From DATDGX01 sp036521875 (GTDB lineage: Bacteria; Desulfobacterota; Binatia; Binatales; Binataceae), in contig DATDGX010000196.1 of the NCBI GenBank assembly GCA_036521875.1, forward strand, positions 1 to 9,248: a stretch of DNA of 9,248 nt. The letters are read 5' to 3'. The notes under the pieces were generated by a model. That model saw only the letters and a program-made list of their open reading frames with translations. It made no database searches and had not been told where the DNA came from. The translations under genes were made by a program, and so were the position numbers. Positions 1-5,653 of this stretch are shown in pieces. Numbering within the stretch: the first letter of the stretch is position 1; every line of letters starts with the position of its first letter.

Positions 1-1031
1 GTCCACCCTACGAACTCGACAATCGCAACAAGCGCTCGGTCACCGTCGACGTGCGCCGCGCGGAGGGTCACGCCTTCGCGCTGCGGATCATCGAACGCGC
101 CGACGTGTTCGTTACCAGCCTGCGCCTCGATGCGTTGGAGCGCATGAAACTCGACTACGCAACGCTCGCGGCGCGCAATCCGCGGCTGGTTTATGCGTCG
201 CTCAATGGCTATGGGCATCGCGGTCCCGAGCGGCTGCGTCCCGCGTATGACTACGCGGCGGGGTGGGCGCGCTCCGGCCTGATGGCGACTATCCAGGAGC
301 CGGGATTTCCGCCGCCGGCGCAACGACCGGCGATGATCGATCATGCCGCGGGACTCGGACTTGCGGGCGCGATTTCGGCGGCGCTGCTCGCGCGCGAGAA
401 GACCGGGCGCGGGCGCGAAGTCCGCATCTCGCTGTTCGGAATGGGGCTGTGGATGAACGCGACCGATCTGACGATCGGGCTGATCACCGGCCGCGCTCCG
501 GAAGCGGAAAGCCGCACCCAGCGCCTGAATCCGCTGTGGAGCTCGTACCGATGCAAGGACGGGAAGTGGATCTACTTCGTGATGGTGCAGGCGGATCGCT
601 ACTGGAAGCAGTTCTGCGCGTCGCTCGGGCGGCCGGAGTGGCAGAACGATCCACGGTTCGCGGAAGCCGCGCTGCGCGCGCGCAATGGCGCTGAGCTGAC
701 CGCGGAAGTCGACGCCGTAGTCGCGACTCGGACCAGTGCCGAATGGGCGCCGATTTTCGATCGGCACGAGCTCATCTGGGCGCCGGTCAACACCGACGCC
801 GAGGTGCTGCGCGACCCGCAGGCCGAGGCGATCGGCGCGTTCGCCGCAGTCGACCATCCGAACATCCCGAATTGCCGCGTGGTGGCGAGTCCGGTCGAGT
901 TCGGTGGCGTCGAGCCGCATCCGCATCGCGCGGCGCCCGAGCTCGGGCGTCACACCGAGGAAGTCGCGCTCGAAGTGGGAATGTCGTGGGAGGAGATCGG
1001 CCGCCTGAAGGACACCGGCGCGCTCGGATAA
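1..1031 (+). CDS. CaiB/BaiF family CoA-transferase (type III), 5' end cut by the window
   Basis: Family III CoA-transferases move CoA between carboxylic acids through an aspartyl-CoA anhydride, usually in the cytoplasm as interlocked dimers. The reading frame is open from base 3 and begins with PPYELDNRNKRSVTVDV, the family's conserved NRNKRS segment, so the true start lies upstream. About 342 residues are visible and roughly 50-70 N-terminal residues are probably missing. The likely catalytic Asp is in the MIDHAAG motif, at bases 339-341. Other family features are the ASLNGYGHRGP segment, the REKTGRGREV segment just after the active site, and the C-terminal GRHTEEV segment. GTG at 51 is in frame but lies inside the conserved domain, so it is not the start. 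The substrate cannot be read from the sequence. Acyl-CoA catabolism genes on the other strand suggest a catabolic role, but they are over 4 kb away. Confidence 0.93.
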   Translation, partial: PPYELDNRNKRSVTVDVRRAEGHAFALRIIERADVFVTSLRLDALERMKLDYATLAARNPRLVYASLNGYGHRGPERLRPAYDYAAGWARSGLMATIQEPGFPPPAQRPAMIDHAAGLGLAGAISAALLAREKTGRGREVRISLFGMGLWMNATDLTIGLITGRAPEAESRTQRLNPLWSSYRCKDGKWIYFVMVQADRYWKQFCASLGRPEWQNDPRFAEAALRARNGAELTAEVDAVVATRTSAEWAPIFDRHELIWAPVNTDAEVLRDPQAEAIGAFAAVDHPNIPNCRVVASPVEFGGVEPHPHRAAPELGRHTEEVALEVGMSWEEIGRLKDTGALG

Positions 1032-1051
1032 CGCCGCACAAGCGCAATTAA

Positions 1052-1090
1052 GACCGCCGCGCGGCGCAGTAGCGAAGGCCTCGCGCGGTC
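1052..1090 (+). terminator. Possible hairpin terminator after the CoA-transferase gene
   Basis: GACCGCCGCG at 1052-1061 can pair with CGCGCGGTC at 1082-1090, giving nine base pairs with one bulged C. The hairpin starts about 20 bases after the stop codon. There is no clean T-tract after it (the sequence continues AACTTTCC), so intrinsic termination is doubtful. It may only be a chance GC-rich pairing. Confidence 0.25.
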
Positions 1091-1220
1091 AACTTTCCAA
1101 GCGGAAGTCCAAGGCGGTGTCAAGGGGTCGCGGACGATGGCCGTGACAGCCGCGCAGCAGCCCTCCTGTCCCGAAATACCCGCCAAATACCTATGTTTTC
1201 CGCCCTTTCGACGAGGCGAT

Positions 1221-1250
1221 TTGACTGAGAACGGAGCGGCTCCATATGAT
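1221..1250 (+). promoter_or_regulatory. Sigma70-type promoter for the metallopeptidase-like gene
   Basis: TTGACT at 1221-1226 matches the -35 consensus at five of six bases. TATGAT at 1245-1250 matches the -10 consensus at five of six bases. The spacer is 18 bases. Transcription would start near 1257 and leave a leader of about 60 bases before GTG 1317. It lies in the most AT-rich part of the gap. It is the clearest promoter in the window, inferred from sequence only. Confidence 0.6.
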
Positions 1251-1301
1251 TTTCAACGTGATCTTTTACCCGCCGCAGAGGTTCGCTGGAGCAGGTTCAC
1301 C

Positions 1302-1306
1302 GGAGG
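1302..1306 (+). promoter_or_regulatory. GGAGG ribosome binding site deciding the start at 1317
   Basis: GGAGG lies 10 bases before GTG 1317 and 16 before the in-frame ATG 1323. Together with the promoter at 1221-1250 it favours GTG 1317 over the in-frame start at 1137, which would precede the promoter. Confidence 0.55.
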
Positions 1307-1316
1307 TTCACTGATA

Positions 1317-1814
1317 GTGCGAATGATCGTTCCACCCATCGTCCATCGCCGCGGAATTGACCGCAACCTGGTCGATTTTTTTCACGCGCATCGCCGCGCG
1401 TCATTCAACCGCGCCATTTCATCTTTTTGACGCTACTTCAACGTCAAGCGTCCGCGCATCGAGTGGTTCGAGTATCTCGATTGGGGCAAGACCGCCGGCA
1501 AGACTTACGAGGACGGCCGCATCCATCTCGTGCACCCGGAGAACTGGAAGCGCGGTCGAGTGTACAATAGCGAGCGGATGTGGGTGCAGATGATCTATCA
1601 CGAGATGGCGCATTACCTGTTCTGGACCGACGCCGAGCGCAAGGCCGACGCGTTCTCGCGCCAGATGGTGCGCGGGCTGCGCGGTTCCGGCCGCAAGGCG
1701 CGCGTCCGCTCCCCGAGCGGTTTTGCGAGCGCGCGGCGCGGCGCGGAACGCGTACGCCGGCGCCGCCCGCATCCACCGGTAGGGCGCAGGGTGCGCCGCC
1801 GCACAGGGACCTGA
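1317..1814 (+). pseudogene. Small HExxH metallopeptidase-like protein interrupted by an in-frame TGA
   Basis: Read from GTG 1317, the frame codes for 37 residues, meets TGA at 1428-1430, and continues in the same frame to a stop at 1812-1814. Both sides look like one protein: an amphipathic segment ending FNRAISSF comes before the TGA and RYFNVKRPRIEWFEYLDWG comes after it. With the TGA counted as residue 38, the zinc motif HEMAH is at residues 95-99 (bases 1599-1613), followed by ERKADAF with Glu107 as a possible third ligand. This resembles the layout of ImmA/IrrE-like and other gluzincin-type minimal peptidases, but I cannot place the family. The C-terminal 40 residues are Arg-rich and may be degraded. 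The next gene starts 22 bases downstream. The likely explanation is a nonsense mutation (for example CGA Arg or TGG Trp to TGA). A shorter product from GTG 1530 would keep the HExxH motif but lose the preceding conserved-looking part. UGA recoding is a less likely alternative. Confidence 0.6.
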
Positions 1815-1826
1815 CGGCCGCGGCGC

Positions 1827-1832
1827 GGGAGG
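1827..1832 (+). promoter_or_regulatory. GGGAGG ribosome binding site before ATG 1837
   Basis: GGGAGG ends four bases before ATG 1837. The in-frame TTG at 1834 is only one base away from it, which is too close, so ATG 1837 is the preferred start. The site lies between the preceding stop (1814) and this gene, which suggests both were once in one transcript. Confidence 0.5.
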
Positions 1833-1836
1833 TTTG

Positions 1837-2385
1837 ATGGCTCAGAAGCCAAACGTCGAAAATCGATGGTGGGTCGAAACCATCGTCAAACGTCCCAAGA
1901 AGGTCAAGGCCGAGACCGAGATGCCGCAGTTGCCGGTCGCGATGGCGTTCTACCAGGTCGCTATCGACTACGATCAGGACAAGGCCAAGGAAGATCTCAC
2001 CGACAACAACCTGCGCATCGCGCGCGAGGCGAATCCCCGGCCCGGCGAATGGGTCTACGTGGCGATGACGGCGGAGCACTACCCACCGCATCTGATCAAA
2101 CGCGTCAAGGAGGAGTTCCGCTTGCCGCCCCAGGCGCGCGGAATTGTGATCGACCACGGCCGCGTGGTGCGGCTGCTGGTCTGCGGTCCCGGCCTGGAAG
2201 ACTGGATGATCGACATCACGCTGAGCGACGAGCCGTCGGTCGACGTGTACGTGTGGAGCGTGATGTGGCGGGAGCGGCTGTTCCGCCGCGCCGAGGAAGC
2301 GCTGCGCCAGGCGCGCCGCTGGGCGCTCAACCTGATCGAGTATCCGCCGCCTCGCGACGAACCCTTCCGCGGTGCGTTGCTGTAG
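1837..2385 (+). CDS. Unrecognised 182-residue protein
   Basis: I do not recognise this protein. It has no signal peptide and no membrane segment, so it should be cytoplasmic. It is rich in charged and aromatic residues. The N-terminal 30 residues are polar with a basic KRPKKVK patch. A middle region (about residues 65-140) alternates strand-like segments such as WVYVAMTA, GIVIDHGRVVRLLVCGP and VDVYVWSV, which suggests an alpha/beta or beta-rich fold. Residues 145-170 form a likely amphipathic helix with many Arg and Ala residues, and the end is proline-rich. The start is set by GGGAGG at 1827-1832. It follows the broken metallopeptidase gene by 22 bases and precedes a permease remnant by 46. 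Codon use is GC-rich at third positions like its neighbours, which supports real coding. The minus-strand frame over the same DNA is a shadow. Confidence 0.7.
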   Translation: MAQKPNVENRWWVETIVKRPKKVKAETEMPQLPVAMAFYQVAIDYDQDKAKEDLTDNNLRIAREANPRPGEWVYVAMTAEHYPPHLIKRVKEEFRLPPQARGIVIDHGRVVRLLVCGPGLEDWMIDITLSDEPSVDVYVWSVMWRERLFRRAEEALRQARRWALNLIEYPPPRDEPFRGALL

Positions 2386-2420
2386 CGCGCGCGAACGTCA
2401 AGTTTTCCGCGTGTGCGGAT

Positions 2421-2425
2421 GGGAG
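2421..2425 (+). promoter_or_regulatory. GGGAG ribosome binding site before ATG 2432
   Basis: GGGAG lies six bases before ATG 2432. It marks ATG 2432 as the original start of the permease gene, instead of the in-frame ATG at 2372, which overlaps the preceding gene's end. Confidence 0.45.
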
Positions 2426-2431
2426 CATCAG

Positions 2432-2590
2432 ATGAAGTTCCTGCCGCTCATCGTGTGCAATCTGCTCCGCAGCCGCCGTCGCACGCTGCTTACGATCGCG
2501 TCGATCGCGCTTTCAATGTCGGTGCGCGAGCGCCGCACTGCGATCGTCACGCTCCGGCGCGAAGCCGTCTCCGAACTCCGCACAATCTAG
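2432..2590 (+). pseudogene. Remnant of a MacB/FtsX-type ABC transporter permease, internally deleted
   Basis: The 52-codon frame begins MKFLPLIVCNLLRSRRRTLL followed by TIASIALSM, the typical start of MacB/FtsX-like permeases: a short amphipathic N-terminus with RRRT before the first membrane helix. It then runs straight into SVRERRTAIVTLRRE. That resembles the SVRERRxEIAVLR segment these permeases carry hundreds of residues later, next to the second or third membrane helix. The periplasmic domain and most membrane helices are absent. The simplest reading is an in-frame internal deletion with the junction near 2518, then further decay to the TAG at 2588-2590. The ribosome binding site is kept, so a short peptide might still be made. 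A bona fide small membrane protein is possible but less likely, because the second half is a cytoplasmic-type motif. No ATP-binding partner gene is nearby. Confidence 0.55.
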
Positions 2591-3487
2591 GTGCACGTGA
2601 AAGTAACGACCGGCGAGCAGTGGACGATCGAAACTGACTACACGCGCCGGCCCGAGTCGCGCGGCGAAGCGTGGGTATACACGATCAGCCGGGCAGGCGC
2701 GCCTTGGGGCATGTTGATCGAGGAGCGCATCCGCTCGCGCGTGTTGTTCGAGTCAACTGCTCACGATCACGCGCGCTGGGACGAAGCCATTCTCCCACTT
2801 GAAGGACGCTACTGGACACGCGTCGGCCCGTGGACGCGAACGCTCGTTCCCGGCGAAGCAGCGCTTATACCGGCGGGGCTCGGGCACGAGTCCGGAATCG
2901 CTGACAATCCAACCGGAGTCCACTTCATTGTTGTGCTCCTCAGCCGCGAGCACGGTTGTCTCCGCGAGGTGGAGCCCGGCGGCGTCGAAATACCTCCGGG
3001 AGCGATCGCCTGGCTTAGAGCGGCGATGAGAATGCTCCGGTATGGGGCCGACGAGCAGAGTTTCATCCCGCTTTCAGTCGTCCCGCTGTTCATCACGTCG
3101 CTCGCAAGCGCGCCGCGGCTGCCGGCGGATAAATCTTTTCCAGACGCGATGGTCGCGGATTTGGCTCGGCAGCTCGACGCTTGCGAAGAAATCCCGTCGC
3201 TCACAGAGATGGCCCGGCGTGTTGGTCTCGGCCCGACACATTTGCAAAAGAGGTTTAAGGCGGCGACCGGATTGTCACCGCTGCAGTACGCACGCTCGGT
3301 CCGACTCGACGCGATAGCGCGCGCGCTCGCACGAGGTACGACATTGCCTCTGGTCGACCTGGCGGCCGAACAGGGTTTCAATGACATGAAACATTTTCGC
3401 TCGATGTTCCGCAGGCGTTTCGGCATAAGCCCCGCCGCTTACCGCAAGAATCACCCGCCGTCAGCGTCGCTGATACGCCAGAATTGA
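2591..3487 (+). CDS. AraC-family transcriptional regulator with cupin-like N-terminal domain
   Basis: This is a 298-residue DNA-binding regulator of usual AraC-family length. Residues about 25-125 form a cupin-like sensor domain: the strands around WDEAILPLEGRYW, and PGEAALIPAGLGHESG with a His where cupins often have one. Residues about 195-287 hold the double helix-turn-helix. The first HTH covers SLTEMARRVGLGPTHLQKRF, and the second covers LVDLAAEQGFNDMKHFRSMF followed by the family signature RRRFGISPAAYR (residues 274-285). The GTG start at 2591 directly follows the TAG of the permease remnant, with no clear Shine-Dalgarno sequence. GTG 2597 is an alternative. The VOC gene begins 19 bases after its stop, so it may regulate that gene and those after it, probably in response to a small molecule bound by the cupin domain. 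The ligand is unknown. Confidence 0.92.
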   Translation: MHVKVTTGEQWTIETDYTRRPESRGEAWVYTISRAGAPWGMLIEERIRSRVLFESTAHDHARWDEAILPLEGRYWTRVGPWTRTLVPGEAALIPAGLGHESGIADNPTGVHFIVVLLSREHGCLREVEPGGVEIPPGAIAWLRAAMRMLRYGADEQSFIPLSVVPLFITSLASAPRLPADKSFPDAMVADLARQLDACEEIPSLTEMARRVGLGPTHLQKRFKAATGLSPLQYARSVRLDAIARALARGTTLPLVDLAAEQGFNDMKHFRSMFRRRFGISPAAYRKNHPPSASLIRQN

Positions 3488-3506
3488 CGCGACGGAGGAC
3501 TGGCGG

Positions 3507-3842
3507 ATGAAAGCGAACCACGTTCATGTCGGAGTCCGTGATCTCGCCGGTGCGCTCGCGTGGTTCGATCGAGTGTGGGATCTCAAGCCCGTGTTCCAAA
3601 TCCCGGAGATGGCGATCTTGGCGGCGGGCCAGTTCGAACTATTCGTGGACGCATCGGACTCCGACTCGCGCGCGACCATTGGATTCCTGACCGACGATTG
3701 CGATCGCGACTACGCGCGCGTAGTCGCTCGTGGCGCAGAGGCCATCAGCGCTCCGGAGAACAAGCCCTACGGTGTGCGCGCCGCCTACATTAAAGGTCCG
3801 GGTTGCTTAACCTTCGAAATTGAGCAGCCGCTCAAACGATGA
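3507..3842 (+). CDS. VOC (glyoxalase/bleomycin-resistance/dioxygenase fold) protein
   Basis: This 111-residue protein has the length and pattern of a single VOC domain with two beta-alpha-beta-beta-beta modules. The first module opens NHVHVGVRDLAGALAWFDRVW. The second carries DCDRDYARVVARGAEAIS, then PYGVRAAYIKGPGCLTFEIEQ. Candidate metal ligands are His5 or His7, Glu44 (FELFVD) and Glu104 (LTFEIE), so a metal site is possible. VOC proteins include glyoxalase I, extradiol dioxygenases, epimerases and antibiotic-binding proteins, and the sequence does not decide among them. GGAGG at 3494-3498 lies eight bases before ATG 3507. The gene follows the AraC regulator by 19 bases and overlaps the next gene by four (ATGA), so the three are probably one transcript. 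Confidence 0.88.
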   Translation: MKANHVHVGVRDLAGALAWFDRVWDLKPVFQIPEMAILAAGQFELFVDASDSDSRATIGFLTDDCDRDYARVVARGAEAISAPENKPYGVRAAYIKGPGCLTFEIEQPLKR

Positions 3843-4495
3843 GGGCACATGCCGACTTCGATCGCGCGCTGACTGCGATTCGCGAGCTTGGCCTGTTGCT
3901 CGAGACCGATCGCGCCTTTCCAAGCCTGGTCGCTCTGGTGGCCGGTGGACCGGTCAAAGGCACTTGGTGGGCGCATCCTCTCGCCAATGACATCTACATG
4001 CTGGGACAGCGGCTTATGGATCAGCGCGACGTGCTGTTCATACGCCTGGTCACCGGCAAGATGACCTACGTTCATCGCAGGCTGTGGCCTCCCCTCTTCG
4101 CAATCGCAACGGCTCGGCAACTTTGGCAACTCGCGGATTTGCCGAAGACCGCAAAGTCGATGCTCCGAATGGTCGACCGCCGTGGGAACCTTCGCATGGA
4201 CGAGATGCGGTCGTCGCGCACCGCGAAGGAGCTGGGCGGTGACGCGCGAATCCTCGAGATGCGGCTGCTGGTGTTCGGCGATGACGTCCACACCGATTCC
4301 GGGGCGCATGTGAAACGAATCGAGACCTGGCCGCGGTGGGCCAACCGCGTCGGACTAGCGACTAGTGAGCTGCCGCCGGTGGATGACGCGCGCCAGGAGC
4401 TCGAGGAAATCGTTGCGCGGCTCAATCAGAAATTTGATGCTGACGCGATTCTGCCATGGCTGATGCCCGCTCGCCGCAAACCGACCGGCGCCTGA
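3839..4495 (+). CDS. Conserved-looking hypothetical protein, possible winged-helix domain
   Basis: I recognise the layout of this 218-residue protein only loosely, as a family of uncharacterised bacterial proteins of about 200 residues. Visible blocks are GTWWAHP (41-47), DVLFIRLVTGKMTYVHRRLWP (64-84), and a region at about 100-155 that reads like a winged helix: helices over KTAKSMLRMVDRRG and TAKELG, then strands over EMRLLVFGDDVHTDSGAH. The C-terminus has a helix rich in Glu and Arg (183-197). There is no signal peptide and no clear membrane segment. Its ATG overlaps the VOC gene's stop codon (ATGA at 3839-3842), so translation is probably coupled. A DNA-related role is conceivable from the winged-helix look but not established. 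Confidence 0.8.
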   Translation: MRAHADFDRALTAIRELGLLLETDRAFPSLVALVAGGPVKGTWWAHPLANDIYMLGQRLMDQRDVLFIRLVTGKMTYVHRRLWPPLFAIATARQLWQLADLPKTAKSMLRMVDRRGNLRMDEMRSSRTAKELGGDARILEMRLLVFGDDVHTDSGAHVKRIETWPRWANRVGLATSELPPVDDARQELEEIVARLNQKFDADAILPWLMPARRKPTGA

Positions 4496-4566
4496 AGACT
4501 GTCAATTCCTCAGCCAATTCAGTTCGGCGGTTGTTCCGCTCCGCGATGGCGGTTAAGTGTGGTGCC

Positions 4567-5187
4567 ATGGCAATTCGAGCCGTTTTCTTCGACCTGGGCG
4601 GAGTCGTGGTCGGCTCGCCGCTGCTCGCGATCGCTGCGTATGAGCGCGACCGTCAGATCCCGGCCGGGTTCATCAATCGCGTCGTTGTCGATTCCGCCCC
4701 AGATGGCGCGTGGTCGCGGCTGGAGCGCGGTGAGCTCACGCTGGAGGAGTTCTATCCGTGCTTCGACGCTGATTGTGCGGCCGCGGGCCGCGTCATCTCG
4801 GCGCGTGCGATGATGGCTCGGGTGGCGCAAGGCGGCGGACCCAGAGCGCCGATGATCGATGCGATCCGCCGCATTCGAGCGCGCGGACTGCTGACGGGAG
4901 CGATCACAAATAACTGGGCCGCGGAGAACCGGCCGCCCAACGTGCTGCGCCCGCACTTCGACGCCTTCATCGAGTCGTCGGTCGTCGGCCTGCGCAAGCC
5001 GGACCCGCGCATCTTCCATCTCGCTTGTGACGAACTGCGCGTCGCGCCCCATGAGTCCGTGTTCCTGGATGATATCGGCATCAACCTCAAGGCGGCGCGA
5101 GCCTTGGGCATGACGACGATCAAAGTCGCCGAGGTTGACGATGCGCTCGATGAGTTACAGGAGGTGCTGGGCTTCCTGTTGCGTTAA
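4567..5187 (+). CDS. HAD-superfamily phosphatase, ACAD10/epoxide-hydrolase-N-terminal-like
   Basis: This is a 206-residue HAD hydrolase of subfamily IA type. Motif I is AVFFDLGGVVV with nucleophile Asp9. Motif II is AITNNW with Thr114. Motif III is Lys144 in VGLRKPDPRIF. Motif IV is Asp168-Asp169 in FLDDIGINLKAARALGM. The combination of DLGG, TNNW, GLRKPDPRI and FLDDIG matches the HAD domain of ACAD10 and the phosphatase-like N-terminal domain of soluble epoxide hydrolase. The second Asp of the usual DxD is Gly, which is normal in that branch but makes phosphatase activity less certain. ATG 4567 is chosen because HAD domains begin right before motif I. Longer in-frame starts (4456, 4546) add a non-conserved leader and, for 4456, overlap the previous gene. 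The Shine-Dalgarno sequence is weak. The gene is 71 bases after the hypothetical protein and convergent with the minus-strand operon. ACAD10-like HADs are linked to hydroxyacid catabolism in other systems; here that is inference. Confidence 0.88.
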   Translation: MAIRAVFFDLGGVVVGSPLLAIAAYERDRQIPAGFINRVVVDSAPDGAWSRLERGELTLEEFYPCFDADCAAAGRVISARAMMARVAQGGGPRAPMIDAIRRIRARGLLTGAITNNWAAENRPPNVLRPHFDAFIESSVVGLRKPDPRIFHLACDELRVAPHESVFLDDIGINLKAARALGMTTIKVAEVDDALDELQEVLGFLLR

Positions 5188-5202
5188 CGCGAGGTCGGAT
5201 TT

Positions 5203-5217
5203 GTCGCGGGCCGCGAC
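5203..5217. terminator. Hairpin between convergent genes, possible terminator
   Basis: GTCGCGG at 5203-5209 is followed, after one base, by its reverse complement CCGCGAC at 5211-5217. It folds as a six-base-pair stem with a three-base loop. It lies in the 29-base gap between two convergent genes and touches the stop codon of the minus-strand gene. No T-tract follows on either strand, so a role as bidirectional terminator is only suggested by position. Confidence 0.3.
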
Positions 5218-5630
5218 TACGCGGAAGGGAATTGGACCGATGCGGTGCCGGTCACCAGGCGCTCGGCGTCTTCGTTCTCGATCCAGACGTCGATCTCCAC
5301 GATGCGCTCGCCCGGCGCCGCGTTGGTCACGAACCCGCTCAGCGTCAGCGTATGGTCCGGCTGCACCGGCACGCGATAGGTGGTCCCGAGCCGCACCATC
5401 CGCGCGCCACTGACGCCGATCCAATCGGTGACCAGCTTGGCGAGCAGCCCGAGGCTCATGTTGCCGGGCAGGATCATTCCCGGCAGCCCTTCTTTCTTCG
5501 CGCCCTCGTCGTCGGTGAAGCGCGGCGCGTCGAGGCCGCCACTGCGCGCGTAGGCGCGCGTCTGGTCTTTGCTCACGAACAATTCGAGCGGTCCGAGCGT
5601 GTCGCCGATATGGAGGTCTTCAAATTTCAT
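5217..5630 (-). CDS. MaoC-like hot-dog protein (ChsH1-like), catalytic Asp/His not conserved
   Basis: This 137-residue single hot-dog domain is the last gene of the minus-strand operon. It has the long central helix region and the LVTDWIG block (66-72) seen in the ChsH1-type subunit of steroid side-chain enoyl-CoA hydratases. C-terminal strands include GTTYRVPVQPDHTLTLSG. In R-specific hydratases the motif GDxNPxH carries the catalytic Asp and His. Here the aligned segment is GLDAPRF (32-38), so the Asp position is Leu and the His position is Phe. Known heteromeric MaoC hydratases keep the pair in one subunit, so this loss is notable. Start ATG 5630 follows the MaoC-N-like gene by 23 bases. 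Longer in-frame starts overlap that gene and are rejected. The two proteins probably form a heteromer. Enzymatic activity as a hydratase is uncertain; a thioesterase-like or structural role is possible. Confidence 0.85.
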   Translation of the reverse strand: MKFEDLHIGDTLGPLELFVSKDQTRAYARSGGLDAPRFTDDEGAKKEGLPGMILPGNMSLGLLAKLVTDWIGVSGARMVRLGTTYRVPVQPDHTLTLSGFVTNAAPGERIVEIDVWIENEDAERLVTGTASVQFPSA

Positions 5631-5653
5631 CGCGTCGATTCCGGATTGGTCGC

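Larger units (their letters stand above)
1032..1316. other. Intergenic stretch with hairpin and promoter, no supported gene
   Basis: This gap of about 285 bases separates the CoA-transferase stop from the next supported start. One plus-strand frame is open from ATG 1138 region (1137) through it, but its translation before 1317 looks like no protein I know, and the promoter-like pair at 1221-1250 lies inside it. The only structures I can support are an imperfect hairpin near the CoA-transferase end, the promoter, and the ribosome binding site at 1302-1306. The AT content rises around 1180-1260, as expected for a promoter region in this GC-rich DNA. Confidence 0.5.

Noticed and set aside
1137..1316. 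N-terminal extension of the metallopeptidase-like frame back to 1137
   Set aside because: The promoter at 1221-1250 and GGAGG at 1302-1306 lie inside it, and the extension resembles no known protein.
1428..1481. Selenocysteine insertion at the in-frame TGA
   Set aside because: The only downstream stem is six base pairs with a 12-base loop and begins 27 bases after the TGA. The position is not a catalytic one, so a nonsense mutation is simpler.
1444..2157. 237-codon open frame on the minus strand
   Set aside because: It is antisense to the HExxH gene and the protein at 1837. Its second half is low-complexity Arg/Ala/Ser, and it has no family motif.
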